Notes: generated by a model not told the origin, from the sequence alone. Positions 37,084 through 46,645 are shown, counted from the first letter of the stretch. The stretch: 64,000 bases of DNA from Rhizobium brockwellii (GCF_000769405.2 NZ_CP053439.1:3100001-3164000), one strand, 5' to 3'. Program-made: numbers and translations.

Positions 37084-39893
37084 ACGCCCTTCCCTTCGCT
37101 TTCGCCTATCCCGCCATTCTCGGCGCGCTCGTTGCCTTGCCCGTCATCTGGTGGCTGCTGCGGCTGACGCCGCCACGTCCGAAGTCGGAAGTCTTCCCGC
37201 CGCTGAAGATCCTCGCCTCAGTGCTGAAGCGCGAGGAGACGCCGGCACAAAGCCCCTGGTGGCTGACGCTGCTGCGCATGCTGCTCGCCGCCACCATCAT
37301 CCTTGCGATCGCCGATCCGGTTTTCAATCCGCGCACCAGTTCGCTCGCATCAGGTGGCCCGCTCGTCCTCTTCGTCGACAACAGCTGGGCGGCGGCACCC
37401 GACTGGGAGCGCCGCATCCAGACCGCCGACGCGTTGATAGACGATGCCGAATCCGCCGGCACACCTGTGTCTATCGCCTTCACCGCCGATCCGACCAACG
37501 ACGCCGTGCCCGGCACCGCAGCTGCCGCCCGCGACAAGCTGCGCGCCGCCGAGCCGCGACCGCTGGTACCGGACCGTGAGCGCGCCTTCCAGGCGCTGCG
37601 CGCCGCGCTGAACGGCATAAAGCCCGGCACACTCGCCTTCCTGACCGACGGTGCCGCCGCCAAGTCCGACGACGCAACCGTGCGCAGGCTGGCCGAACTC
37701 CAGCCCGCTGATCTGCGCCTGATCGAAGGCGATGCCGCAAGGACAGTCGCGATCACCGCGGCCAACAATGCGGCGGATGCCATGACCGTCAAGGTCACTC
37801 GACTCAACACCTCGCAGGCCGCATCCGTGGCGCTGAACGCCGTCGATACCCAAGGTCGCTCGATTGCCAATGGCAGGGTGGATTTCCGCCCCGGCCAGAG
37901 CGTTGCGACAAGTTCGATCACAGCACCCTTCGAGATGCGCAACGATTTCGCGCGCGTCAGCGTCGACAATGGCGCGACGGCCGGCGCGGTCCATCTTCTC
38001 GACGATGCGTTCAAGCGTCGCCGTGTCGTCTTGCTGTCAGGCGAAGGAGGGGATGAATTCCAGCCGCTGCTCTCGCCGCTCTATTATATCCAGCGAGCAC
38101 TGCAGCCCTATGCGGATCTGATCCAACCCGCCGATTCCGATCTCTCGGTCGCGATACCAAAACTTCTCGCCAACAATCCCTCCATCATCATCATGGCCGA
38201 TATCGGCCGGCTACCGGAGGAGACCTACGAACCTCTGACGCGCTGGATATCGAATGGCGGCATGCTCCTGCGTTTTGCCGGCCCGCGCATGGCGGCTGCT
38301 CCCGCAGACGATCCGCTGATCCCTGTCATCCTGCGTCAGGGAGAACGGGCGCTGGGCGGCACTTTGTCCTGGAGCGAGCCGCAGTCTCTTGCCGAATTTC
38401 CGAGTTTCGGGCCTTTCGCCGGCATAGCGCGTCCCGCCGATATCGTCGTCAAGCGGCAGGTGCTTGCCGAACCGACGCCCGATCTTGCCGAACGCACGTG
38501 GGCGAGCCTGGCTGACGGCACACCGCTCGTCACGATGAAGCAGATCGCCTCCGGCCAGATCGTCCTGTTTCACGTCACCGCGGAAGCGACCTGGTCCGAT
38601 CTGCCGATCTCCGGCACCTTCGTCGACATGCTGCGTCACCTCCTGCAGATATCGCGCTCGGGCGGCGTAACTTCGGAAGCGCGCGGCAATGCGCGTGTCT
38701 CCGAAACCCTGCCGCCATTCCGTATGCTGACGGCCAAGGGCACGCTCGTCTCCGAGACGGGTTCGGCGCGGCCGCTCATCCCATTGGCCGGAGCCGAACC
38801 GACGGCGAATTTCGACAATCCGCCCGGGCTCTACGGTTCGGAGGACGGTTTCACATCCCTGAACGTGCTGCCCGAGAACGCCGAACTGAAGCCGCTCGAC
38901 ACAACAGGGACCAATGCCGTGCGCGAAGGCCTGATCGGCGGCGAAAGCTGGTCGGCAAAACCCGCGCTCTTTCTCGCAGCCTTTCTGCTGCTCCTGGCCG
39001 ATAGCCTGATCGTCCTCTTCATGAATGGCGCGTTCTCGCGATTGCGCCCGGCCGTCCGCACCGCAGCGATGATCGCGATCGCCGTCGGCGCCGGCTTTCT
39101 CATGCAACCCGGCATACTTCACGCCGACGACTCCCAGCCCGGCGACGACCTCATCTTACAGAGGCTTGACAACACCCACCTCGCCTATGTCGTCACTGGC
39201 GAACAGGACGTGGACAATATTTCCGAGCGCGGTCTCGAGGGTCTCACCCAGTTCCTGACTTTCCGCACGACGCTCGAGCCGGCGCCGCCGGTGGGCATCG
39301 ACCTTACCAAAGACGAGCTCTCCTTTTATCCGATCATCTACTGGCCGGTTTCGGCAACGGCGCCGATGCCATCGTCGGCGGCGATCAGCCGTATCGACGC
39401 CTATATGCGCAATGGTGGCACCGTGCTGTTCGATACGCGCGATCAGATCAGCGCATTGGACAATGGCGGCAATGTCAGCGCCAACGGTGAGAGACTGCAG
39501 GCAATCCTCGCCAATCTCGACATTCCGCCGCTCGAGCCGGTGCCATCCGATCACGTGCTGACGAAATCCTTCTATCTCCTGTCGAGCTTTCCCGGTCGTT
39601 ATACCGGCAGCCCCCTCTGGATCGAGGCGCGGCAGGGCGGTCAGGAGCCGAGCGAAAAATCGGCCGCGACGGCCGATGGCGTTTCGCCGATCCTGATCAC
39701 CGGCAATGATTTCGCCGGCGCCTGGGCAATCGACGATAACGGCGTACCGATACTGCCGACCGTGCCGTCCGATGAAACGCAGCGCGAATATGCCTACCGT
39801 TCCGGCGTCAACATCATGATGTATATGCTGACCGGCAACTACAAGACCGACCAGGTCCATGTTCCCGACCTCCTCGAACGGTTAGGACAATGA
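37080..39893 (+). CDS. BatA-like / DUF4159 membrane protein
   Basis: 937 residues. The N-terminal part (about 1-330) resembles BatA: two membrane helices (FAYPAILGALVALPVIWWLLRLTPPRP; LLRMLLAATIILAIADPVF) and a vWA-like domain (PLVLFVDNSWAAAPDWERR). A central glutamine-amidotransferase-like region follows. Further membrane helices lie near 620-665. The C-terminal third is a DUF4159 domain (DDLILQRLDNTHLAYVVTGEQDVDNISERGLEGLTQFLTFRTTLEP...YPIIYWPVS). It belongs to the 'aerotolerance' type operons known from Bacteroides, but its role in rhizobia is unknown. It overlaps the DUF58 gene and ends one base before the next gene. Confidence 0.9.
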   Translation: MNALPFAFAYPAILGALVALPVIWWLLRLTPPRPKSEVFPPLKILASVLKREETPAQSPWWLTLLRMLLAATIILAIADPVFNPRTSSLASGGPLVLFVDNSWAAAPDWERRIQTADALIDDAESAGTPVSIAFTADPTNDAVPGTAAAARDKLRAAEPRPLVPDRERAFQALRAALNGIKPGTLAFLTDGAAAKSDDATVRRLAELQPADLRLIEGDAARTVAITAANNAADAMTVKVTRLNTSQAASVALNAVDTQGRSIANGRVDFRPGQSVATSSITAPFEMRNDFARVSVDNGATAGAVHLLDDAFKRRRVVLLSGEGGDEFQPLLSPLYYIQRALQPYADLIQPADSDLSVAIPKLLANNPSIIIMADIGRLPEETYEPLTRWISNGGMLLRFAGPRMAAAPADDPLIPVILRQGERALGGTLSWSEPQSLAEFPSFGPFAGIARPADIVVKRQVLAEPTPDLAERTWASLADGTPLVTMKQIASGQIVLFHVTAEATWSDLPISGTFVDMLRHLLQISRSGGVTSEARGNARVSETLPPFRMLTAKGTLVSETGSARPLIPLAGAEPTANFDNPPGLYGSEDGFTSLNVLPENAELKPLDTTGTNAVREGLIGGESWSAKPALFLAAFLLLLADSLIVLFMNGAFSRLRPAVRTAAMIAIAVGAGFLMQPGILHADDSQPGDDLILQRLDNTHLAYVVTGEQDVDNISERGLEGLTQFLTFRTTLEPAPPVGIDLTKDELSFYPIIYWPVSATAPMPSSAAISRIDAYMRNGGTVLFDTRDQISALDNGGNVSANGERLQAILANLDIPPLEPVPSDHVLTKSFYLLSSFPGRYTGSPLWIEARQGGQEPSEKSAATADGVSPILITGNDFAGAWAIDDNGVPILPTVPSDETQREYAYRSGVNIMMYMLTGNYKTDQVHVPDLLERLGQ

Positions 39894-39894
39894 G

Positions 39895-41964
39895 ATGACG
39901 TTCGACTTTTCGCCCTTCCTGCCCTGGTCGATTCTGGCTGCACTTGCGGTCGTCAGCGCTGTTATCGCCGCCTTCGCGATCTGGCGCGGCATTCGCGGCG
40001 CCTGGATCAGAACGCTCGCAGCGCTCGCCATGCTGGCCGCCCTTGCCAATCCTGTGCTTCTGCAGGAAGACCGGGATCAGTTGTCGACGATTGTCCCGGT
40101 GCTTGTCGATCGAAGCCAGAGCCAGCAGACGCCCGATCGCGTCAAGGTTACCGACGATGCGCTTGCGGCCTTGAAGGGACAGCTCGCCCGCTTTCCCCAG
40201 ATAGAGCCCCGCTTCGTCGATGTCGAAGGCGACGTCAATTCCGACGTGCCGTCCACGCGCCTGTTCGACGCGCTGTCGGCCAACATCGCCGATGTCCCGC
40301 CCGCCCGTATCGGCGGCGCCATCATGCTAACCGACGGTGAAGTCCATGATGTTCCGGCTGCCAATCAGGCGCTCGGTTTCGACGCGCCGATCCATGGCCT
40401 CGTAACCGGCAAGCCCAACGAATTCGATCGCCGCATCGAAGTCATCAAGGGGCCGCGCTTCGGCATCGTCAACGAAGAGCAGCAGGTGATCTTGCGCGTC
40501 TTCGACGACGGCCCGAGCCCTGGCGGTACGGCCGATGTCACGGTGAAGCTGAATGGTGACGAGATCGCCACCCTGCAGGCAACGCCCGGGCAGGATACGC
40601 CCTTCTCCTTCAAAGTTCCGGGTGGCGGCAGCAATGTGCTCGAATTCTCGGTCGCAGCACTTCCTGGCGAAGTGACCACCGCCAACAACCGTGCCGTCCA
40701 CGTCATCGACGGCATCCGCCAGAATCTCCGCGTCCTGCTTGTCTCCGGCGAACCACATGCCGGTGAGCGCGCCTGGCGCAACCTGCTGAAATCCGACGCG
40801 TCAGTCGATCTCGTCCACTTCACCATCCTGCGTCCGCCGGAAAAACAGGACGGCACGCCGATCAACGAGCTGTCGCTGATCGCCTTCCCGACGCGTGAGC
40901 TCTTCGTCGACAAGATCAAGGATTTCGACCTGATCATCTTCGATCGCTACCAGCACCGTGGCGTGCTGCCGCTGCTCTATTACGATTACATCGCGCAATA
41001 TGTCGACAATGGCGGCGCGCTGCTGATCGCCGCCGGTCCCGAGCACGCCGGCCCCGATTCCATTGCACTGACGCCACTTTCCTCGGTCCTGCCGGCAACG
41101 CCCACTGGAGAGATGATCGAGAAGGCCTTCTATCCCCGCCTCTCCGAGGAAGGCCGCAAACATCCCGTCACGCGCGGCCTCGACGGCTCGGGCGAGGACC
41201 CGCCGCATTGGGGCCGCTGGTTCCGCAGCGTCGATGTCGACCGGCCGCAGGGCGAAACGATCATGCTCGGCGCCGACAACCACCCGCTGCTGGTGCTGAA
41301 CCGCGCCGGCCAGGGCCGCGTCGCCATGCTGCTTTCCGATCAGGGCTGGCTCTGGGCGCGCGGCTTCGAAGGCGGCGGTCCGAACGTTTCGCTCTATCGC
41401 CGTATCGCCCATTGGCTGATGAAGGAGCCAGCGCTCGAGGAAGAAGCGTTGACGGCGCGCGCTTCTGGCCGGACCCTTGAGGTCACGCGCCAGACGATCG
41501 GCGACAATCCCGGCAACGCCACTGTGCGTTACCCCTCCGGCAAGACCGAAACCCTGCCGCTCACCCAGTCCGAACCGGGCCTCTACAAGGCCGAGAAGAG
41601 GATGGACGAGATCGGCCTCTTCGAAATCCGCAACGGCAAGCTGTCGACGCTTGTCCATATCGGCGCCGTCGACGCGCCGGAATTCAAGGCGATGATCTCG
41701 ACGACCGATGTGCTGCAGCCAGTCGCCGACAGAAGCAAGGGTCTCGTCGCCCGCGTCTCCAATGCAAATGGCGCGATCTCGGTGCCGCCGATCCTGCCGG
41801 TGCGCGGCCAGGTGCGCGTCTCCGACAACGATCGCATGATGATCCGCATGACCAGCGAGACGGTCTTGAAGGGCATCAACACGCTGCCGCTCTTTGCCGG
41901 GTTCGCCGGCGTTGGCATCCTGCTGCTCGCCTTCGGCGCCATGTGGTGGCGCGAAGGACGATAA
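39895..41964 (+). CDS. Large membrane protein, last of the MoxR operon
   Basis: 689 residues. Two N-terminal membrane helices (FLPWSILAALAVVSAVIAAFAIWRGI; LAALAMLAALANPVLL) lead to a periplasmic region with VPVLVDRSQSQQTPDR (vWA-like start), a beta-rich part, and a glutamine-amidotransferase-like domain (LRVLLVSGEPHAGERAWRNLL ... FDLIIFDRYQHRGVLPLLYYDYIAQYVDNGGALLIAAGPEH). A C-terminal anchor follows (LPLFAGFAGVGILLLAFGAMWWREGR). It is like the preceding gene in design, suggesting the two products form a complex. It starts one base after it. Confidence 0.85.
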   Translation: MTFDFSPFLPWSILAALAVVSAVIAAFAIWRGIRGAWIRTLAALAMLAALANPVLLQEDRDQLSTIVPVLVDRSQSQQTPDRVKVTDDALAALKGQLARFPQIEPRFVDVEGDVNSDVPSTRLFDALSANIADVPPARIGGAIMLTDGEVHDVPAANQALGFDAPIHGLVTGKPNEFDRRIEVIKGPRFGIVNEEQQVILRVFDDGPSPGGTADVTVKLNGDEIATLQATPGQDTPFSFKVPGGGSNVLEFSVAALPGEVTTANNRAVHVIDGIRQNLRVLLVSGEPHAGERAWRNLLKSDASVDLVHFTILRPPEKQDGTPINELSLIAFPTRELFVDKIKDFDLIIFDRYQHRGVLPLLYYDYIAQYVDNGGALLIAAGPEHAGPDSIALTPLSSVLPATPTGEMIEKAFYPRLSEEGRKHPVTRGLDGSGEDPPHWGRWFRSVDVDRPQGETIMLGADNHPLLVLNRAGQGRVAMLLSDQGWLWARGFEGGGPNVSLYRRIAHWLMKEPALEEEALTARASGRTLEVTRQTIGDNPGNATVRYPSGKTETLPLTQSEPGLYKAEKRMDEIGLFEIRNGKLSTLVHIGAVDAPEFKAMISTTDVLQPVADRSKGLVARVSNANGAISVPPILPVRGQVRVSDNDRMMIRMTSETVLKGINTLPLFAGFAGVGILLLAFGAMWWREGR

Positions 41965-41968
41965 TTTC

Positions 41969-42385
41969 ATGCCGGAATTCGAGCTCACCGCTTCGCCCTC
42001 GCCGGAAGAGCTCGCGGCGATCACCGATGCGCTCTCGGCCTTCAACAACCGCGATGTCGGCCCCTCGGATCGCCGGCCGCTTGCGGTCCTCATCCGCGAT
42101 ACCGACGGCAAGGTGACCGGCGGCCTTTCCGGCTTTACCGCCTGGGGCTGGCTCTTCACCCAGATGCTCTATATTCCCGTTACACTGCGCGGCACCGGTA
42201 TCGCAGGCAATATCCTCGCAAAGGCGGAAGAAGAGGCCAGGGCACGGGGGTGCCGCGGCGCCTGGATCGACACGTTCAGCCCTCAGGCTTTGAGTGTCTA
42301 TCTGCGTCAGGGTTATGAGGTTTTCGGAGAGCTTAAGGACTTCCCGGAAGGCCGCACGCGCAGCTTCCTCCGGAAAAGTCTCTAG
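41969..42385 (+). CDS. GNAT-family N-acetyltransferase
   Basis: 138 residues. Short GNAT protein: RPLAVLIRDTDGKVTGGLSGFTAWGWLFTQMLYIPVTLRGTGIAGNILAKAEEEARARGCRGAWIDTFSPQALSVYLRQGYEVFGEL, with the acetyl-CoA loop RGTGIAGNIL. It begins 4 bases after the MoxR operon's last gene and is probably cotranscribed. Its stop codon TAG (42383-42385) is the left end of a palindromic repeat that also contains the stop of the convergent GNAT gene. The acceptor substrate is unknown. Confidence 0.9.
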   Translation: MPEFELTASPSPEELAAITDALSAFNNRDVGPSDRRPLAVLIRDTDGKVTGGLSGFTAWGWLFTQMLYIPVTLRGTGIAGNILAKAEEEARARGCRGAWIDTFSPQALSVYLRQGYEVFGELKDFPEGRTRSFLRKSL

Positions 42386-42434
42386 CGCATCGTCCTTTGT
42401 GCGTCCGAAAGGACGCACGGCGCTCTAAATCATT
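42382..42434. repeat. Palindromic repeat, family A, copy 1
   Basis: Core stem GTGCGTCC (42399-42406) / GGACGCAC (42411-42418) with a GAAA loop, flanked by outer arms TAGCGC and GCGCTCTA and ending in AAATCATT. The TAG at its left is the stop of the plus-strand GNAT gene. The ATCATT at its right carries TCA (42430-42432), the stop of the minus-strand GNAT gene. It probably also ends both transcripts. The same design recurs at 44153, 49510 and 54378. Confidence 0.75.
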
Positions 42435-42930
42435 CGCGCCAGGCGATCGTACCCTTCAGCTGCGCGTGCACGCCCTCGACGATCGGAACGACGAGTACAC
42501 GGCCGGGATCGACCGGGCCTGGAAAAGAAAGGGCGTTATAGGCGACCTTCTCGAAGCCGAGCGGGCCGTAATAGGGCGGATCACCGACGAGGATGACGGC
42601 TTCCGAGCCCTTGCGTCTTGCTGCCTCCACCGCGATCCGCACCAGTTCCCGGCCAATGCCCTTGTTCTTGTGGGAGGGCCGCACGGCGAGCGGGCCGAGC
42701 AGATGGCCCTTCACGGTGCCGGCCAGCACCGGCGTCATGCGCACGGAGGCGATCGTCTCACCGTTATCGGTGCAGATGAAGGAGAGCGACAGATCATGCG
42801 GCCCCTGCTCACGGATGCGCGCCGCAGCGCGCGTGAAACGGCCCGGACCGAAGGCTTCTTCGTTGATATGTTCGATGGCGGCGTCATGAGACGCCTCTTC
42901 AGTGAGGTAGACGAGATCGTGCTTGTACAT
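42430..42930 (-). CDS. GNAT-family N-acetyltransferase (YhbS type)
   Basis: 166 residues, with MYKHDLVYLTEEASHDAAIEHINEEAFGPGRF, TIASVRMTPVLAGTVKGHLLGPLAVRPSHKNKGIGRELVRIAVEAARRKGSEAVILVGDPPYYGPLGFEKVAYNAL and the YhbS-like proline-rich end. The acetyl-CoA loop is KNKGIGREL. The frame is open to 43170, but the ATG at 42930 gives the usual N-terminus; I see no strong Shine-Dalgarno for any start. Its stop lies in a palindromic repeat shared with the convergent GNAT gene. Confidence 0.88.
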   Translation of the reverse strand: MYKHDLVYLTEEASHDAAIEHINEEAFGPGRFTRAAARIREQGPHDLSLSFICTDNGETIASVRMTPVLAGTVKGHLLGPLAVRPSHKNKGIGRELVRIAVEAARRKGSEAVILVGDPPYYGPLGFEKVAYNALSFPGPVDPGRVLVVPIVEGVHAQLKGTIAWRE

Positions 42931-43187
42931 GATGACAGAAACCGGATGGACAGATTGATGGGTCTCGAACACGCCTTGGGCGTTCGGGAACATCAGCGTC
43001 GTCGCGGGTTTCTGGAAATGAACATCAGGCAGGGGTCCGAAAATCGTGAAAAGGCCGATAGCAGGAAAAATTTCCGCCGTCCAACGCAAAATGCGCGACG
43101 TGACGCACTGTTCAATCTTTGCTGCCTGTAAAGCCCTGCCATCTGCGATATCTTCGGTTCCAACACGCAATCAAGGGAATGAAGACC

Positions 43188-44198
43188 ATGGGAATGCTGG
43201 TGGACGGCGTCTGGCATGACGTCTGGTACGACACGAAGGAGAGCAAGGGCCATTTCAAGCGGCAGCCCTCGCAGTTCCGCAACTGGGTGACATCAGACGG
43301 TGAGGCCGGCCCTTCCGGCAGCGGCGGCTTCAAGGCCGAGGCCGGGCGCTATCATCTGTATGTGTCGCTCGCCTGCCCCTGGGCGCACCGCACGCTGATC
43401 TTCCGCAAGCTGAAGGAGCTCGAGGAACTGATCTCGGTTTCGGTCGTCGATCCGCTGATGGTCGAGAACGGCTGGGAGTTCAAGCTCGGCGACGGCGCCA
43501 CCGGCGATCACCTCTTCGGCGCAGCCACGCTCTGGCAGATCTACGTCAGGGCCGATCCGCACTATTCCGGCCGCGTCACCGTTCCCGTCCTCTGGGACAA
43601 GAAAACCGGCACGATCGTCAGCAACGAATCCGCCGAGATCATCCGCATGTTCAATAGCGCCTTCAACGGGCTGACCGGCTCGAAGACCGATTACTATCCC
43701 GAGAACCTTCGCTCCGAAATCGATGCACTGAACGCCACCATCTACGACACCGTCAACAACGGCGTCTACAAGGCCGGCTTTGCCACCGCCCAGCAAGCCT
43801 ATGAAGAAAATGTCGCCAAGCTGTTCGAAACGCTCGACATGCTCGATGAACGCCTCGGCAAGGGCCGCTACCTCTTCGGCAGCAGGCAGACCGAGGCTGA
43901 CTGGCGCCTGTTCACCACGCTGGTACGCTTCGACGCCGTCTATGTCGGCCATTTCAAGTGCAACATCCGCCGCATCGCCGACTACCCCAACCTGCACAAC
44001 TATCTCAGTGATCTCTACCAGACGGCGGGCGTTTCGGAGACGGTGAACCTGAAGCACATCAAGGAACACTATTACCGCAGCCACAAGACGATCAATCCGA
44101 CCGGCATCGTTCCCGTCGGCCCGGCGCTCGATCTCGATAGTCCGCACGGTCGTACGACAGCGCCGCACGTCTTTCTAGACGCGCAAAGGACGCTGTAG
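43188..44198 (+). CDS. Glutathionyl-hydroquinone reductase (Xi-class GST, YqjG/ECM4)
   Basis: 336 residues. The catalytic CPWA motif of Xi-class glutathione transferases stands in YVSLACPWAHRTLIFRKLKELEELISVSVVDP. Then come NESAEIIRMFNSAFN (thioredoxin-fold end) and the helical C-terminal domain (LDERLGKGRYLFGSRQTEADWRLFTTLVRFDAVYVGHFKCN). It reduces glutathionyl-hydroquinones. The start is ATG 43188 (MGMLVDGVWHDVWYD), 10 bases after AAGGG; ATG 43179 is the alternative. The last 14 residues (TAPHVFLDAQRTL region) and the TAG stop are encoded by a palindromic repeat and match the tail of the HxlR protein at 49142-49555. Confidence 0.92.
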   Translation: MGMLVDGVWHDVWYDTKESKGHFKRQPSQFRNWVTSDGEAGPSGSGGFKAEAGRYHLYVSLACPWAHRTLIFRKLKELEELISVSVVDPLMVENGWEFKLGDGATGDHLFGAATLWQIYVRADPHYSGRVTVPVLWDKKTGTIVSNESAEIIRMFNSAFNGLTGSKTDYYPENLRSEIDALNATIYDTVNNGVYKAGFATAQQAYEENVAKLFETLDMLDERLGKGRYLFGSRQTEADWRLFTTLVRFDAVYVGHFKCNIRRIADYPNLHNYLSDLYQTAGVSETVNLKHIKEHYYRSHKTINPTGIVPVGPALDLDSPHGRTTAPHVFLDAQRTL

Positions 44199-44259
44199 CA
44201 CTCCTGAATTGCTGCATAATTTTATCCCTAAATCGATTCCGATTTAGGAAATTGTGCAG
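44153..44259. repeat. Composite palindromic repeat (families A and B), copy 1
   Basis: Two hairpins in tandem. The first (44153-44198) is a family A unit in reverse orientation: ACAGCG (44157-44162) / CGCTGT (44191-44196), with an inner CGTCT/AGACG stem. It lies inside the 3' end of the glutathionyl-hydroquinone reductase gene and supplies its TAG stop. The second (44212-44259) is CTGCATAATT / AATTGTGCAG outside and AAATCG / CGATTT inside. A nearly identical composite lies at 49510-49615. The rest of the gap to the NUDIX gene holds nothing else. Confidence 0.85.
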
Positions 44260-44280
44260 TCGCTTGCCGCCGCCTGAGGT

Positions 44281-44757
44281 TCACCAGCGGTGGGCGGGCT
44301 CCTGCTCGCCGCGAAGCTCAGCGAGACGACGGTGCGTCGCCTTGGTCGTGCCCTCGGGCAGGCTGTCGAGGGAAAAGAAGCCGCAGTCGGAGATCTCCCA
44401 GTCCGGCGGCCGCGGCGCGGTCTGCTCGACGATCGCCCGGTAGAAGACGACATGGTCGCGCCTTGTGGTCGTGGTATTGAAATAGACTTGGATCAGCTGC
44501 GGCTTGCCGATGATCCTAAGGTTGCCCTCCTCGCGCAGTTCCTTGACAAGCGCTTCCTCGACCGTCTCGTTGCGCTCGAGCCCGCCGCCCGGCATATGCC
44601 AGCCGCCGATATAGCTATGGCGCACGAGAAAGATGCGGCCGTCTGCATCGAAACAGGCGGCCCGCACGCCCACGGTCATGCTGCGGACGAAACTGAAATA
44701 GACATGCAGCAGGCGCAACGCCAGCCTCATGTACAGGGGCCGGTTTTCTTTATCCAC
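44281..44757 (-). CDS. NUDIX hydrolase
   Basis: 158 residues. A hydrophobic start (MRLALRLLHVYFSFVRSMTVGVRAACF) leads into GRIFLVRHSYIGGWHMPGGGLERNETVEEALVKELREEGNL, a NUDIX box with Lys in place of the usual first Arg and a slightly shifted Gly. The core Glu residues (ELREE) are kept, so metal binding is likely. It should hydrolyse a nucleoside diphosphate linked to some group X; the substrate cannot be told. It is divergent from the phosphoesterase gene, which starts 73 bases away. Confidence 0.88.
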   Translation of the reverse strand: MDKENRPLYMRLALRLLHVYFSFVRSMTVGVRAACFDADGRIFLVRHSYIGGWHMPGGGLERNETVEEALVKELREEGNLRIIGKPQLIQVYFNTTTTRRDHVVFYRAIVEQTAPRPPDWEISDCGFFSLDSLPEGTTKATHRRLAELRGEQEPAHRW

Positions 44758-44830
44758 TATCGCTCCGTTTCAGCTCTTCATCGCGCCCGATGTGTTTGAT
44801 TTGTCAATAAGCTGGTCTATGTCTCGTAAC

Positions 44831-45739
44831 ATGTTCAAGCTCGCGCATATCTCCGACGTCCACCTCGGGCCGTTGCCCAGTCTTTCCATTCAAGAGCTGT
44901 TTTCTAAACGCATAACAGGCTTTGTGAACTGGCATCGAAATCGACGCAAGCACCTTTTCGGCAGCACGTTGGATCTGCTGCTCGACGACATTCGCGCCCA
45001 TCAGGCCGATCACGTGGCCGTCACCGGCGACCTCGTCAATCTGGCGAGCGGCATTGAGATTCGCGCCGCCGCTGCATGGCTGCGCGCGCTCGGCGATCCT
45101 GCCAACACGTCAGTCGTTCCCGGCAATCATGACGCCTATGTGCCAGGCGCCTATGAGAAGTCGATGCGCGCCTGGTACGATTATGTCCGCGGCGATCTGG
45201 CCCCGCCGCAATGGCAGGACGACCGCCATATCTTCCCCTATCTGCGCATCCGCGGCAAAGTCGCGATTGTTGGCTGTTCGACGGCGGTCGCCACCCCTCC
45301 CTTCGCCGCGTCTGGCTTTTTCGGCGCGCGACAGGCCCGCGATACTGTCAACATACTGCGTGCGGCTGGCGAAGCCGGTCTCTTCCGCGTCGTCATGATC
45401 CATCACCCGCCGATCCGCGGCGCCACGGCCTTCTACAAACGGATGATCGGCATCCGCCGCTTCGCTGCCGTGATTTCGACGGGCGGCGCCGAACTCGTCT
45501 TGCACGGCCATACGCACCTGAACACGCTGCATTGGCTGCGCGGCCAAGTGCAGCCAGTGCCTGTCGTCGGCATCGCGTCAGCCTCACAGGGACCGGGCAG
45601 CACCAAGCCGCCCGCTGCCTACAACCTCTTCTCTATCGACGGCTCTCCCGGCGCCTGGGAGCTCAGCGGCGAGCGCTTCAGTCTTAACAGGGCCGGCGAT
45701 GCAGTGATGCCGGAAAGCACCGATATTTTCGCGCCTTAG
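44831..45739 (+). CDS. Calcineurin-like metallophosphoesterase
   Basis: 302 residues. All five phosphoesterase metal motifs are present: KLAHISDVHLGPL (motif 1), VAVTGDLVNLASG (2), SVVPGNHDAYV (3), RVVMIHHPP (4) and LVLHGHTHLN (5). The product is a dinuclear-metal phosphodiesterase or phosphatase; the closest known types act on cyclic nucleotides or nucleotide sugars, but the substrate here is unknown. Start MFKLAHISDVHLG at 44831 matches the fold; ATG 44819 (MSRN...) is possible, and neither has a clear Shine-Dalgarno. It stands alone. Confidence 0.9.
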   Translation: MFKLAHISDVHLGPLPSLSIQELFSKRITGFVNWHRNRRKHLFGSTLDLLLDDIRAHQADHVAVTGDLVNLASGIEIRAAAAWLRALGDPANTSVVPGNHDAYVPGAYEKSMRAWYDYVRGDLAPPQWQDDRHIFPYLRIRGKVAIVGCSTAVATPPFAASGFFGARQARDTVNILRAAGEAGLFRVVMIHHPPIRGATAFYKRMIGIRRFAAVISTGGAELVLHGHTHLNTLHWLRGQVQPVPVVGIASASQGPGSTKPPAAYNLFSIDGSPGAWELSGERFSLNRAGDAVMPESTDIFAP

Positions 45740-45898
45740 CGCCGGCTCCTGACTCTTTTTGTATAGCACTTGAATCGATCTGCGAGGAGATCGGCCCACC
45801 GTCGCAACATTTGCCATGGAGGTTGCTTACCCTCTTGGTATTTTTAGTGGTAAGCGTACAATTCAAGCAACTGCATTGCCTGAGAACGGAGCGCGCCG

Positions 45899-46459
45899 AT
45901 GACTTCTTCTTTCCGTCAACTGTCCAGACTTTCGCTCGCCGCCGGCTTTGCCTTCGGCATCGCCACGGCCGCTTTCGCGGTCGGAGACAACAATGATGAC
46001 ACCAATCCGCCGCCGAAGACCCAGACGACCAAGACCTGCACCGGCGGCAAGGTTTGGGACAAGGCCAAGAAGGAATGTGTCAACCCGAAGAAGAGCAGCT
46101 TCAACGACGACGATCTCTACAAATTCGCCCGCGAGTTTGCCTATGCCGGCCAGTATGACAATGCCATCACCGTGCTCAATCTTGCCCGCAACCAGAACGA
46201 CCCGCGCATCCTGAACTATCTCGGCTACGCCAACCGCAAGGCCGGCCGCATGGAGCTCGGCATGTCCTACTACCGCAAAGCGCTGCAGGCGGATGAGAAC
46301 TACATCCTCGCCCGCTCCTACATGGGTATGGCGCTGGTGGAACAGGGAGACATCCAGGGCGCCCGCGTCCAGCTTGTCGAAATCCGTGATCGCGGCGGCG
46401 AAGGCACCTGGGCCTATCGCGCTCTGCTGCAAAGCTTGAACGGCTACAAGACATATTGA
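45899..46459 (+). CDS. Exported TPR protein
   Basis: 186 residues. A signal peptide (MTSSFRQLSRLSLAAGFAFGIATAAFA) is followed by an Asp/Asn/Pro/Thr-rich linker with a Cys pair (TCTGGKVWDKAKKECVNPKK). Then come two to three tetratricopeptide repeats (YKFAREFAYAGQYDNAITVLNLARNQNDPRILNYLGYANRKAGRMELGMSYYRKALQADENYILARSYMGMALVEQGDIQGARVQL). It is likely periplasmic and a protein-protein adaptor. The ECF sigma pair that follows is 186 bases away on the same strand; a link is only positional. Confidence 0.86.
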   Translation: MTSSFRQLSRLSLAAGFAFGIATAAFAVGDNNDDTNPPPKTQTTKTCTGGKVWDKAKKECVNPKKSSFNDDDLYKFAREFAYAGQYDNAITVLNLARNQNDPRILNYLGYANRKAGRMELGMSYYRKALQADENYILARSYMGMALVEQGDIQGARVQLVEIRDRGGEGTWAYRALLQSLNGYKTY

Positions 46460-46645
46460 CGCAAGCTTTGCGGGCCACAATACGAAAATCCCTTGGGAAA
46501 GAGGGATGAAGACGACCGGATGCTTGCGAAGTGCAGGAGACTTGTTTCATAAAGCACATGTATCGCCGGCGCCAACCATGTCGGCTTCGCGCCGAGGGCG
46601 AACCCTTCGTCCGCGAAACCATTGTGAATGTTTCTTGGATAGACA

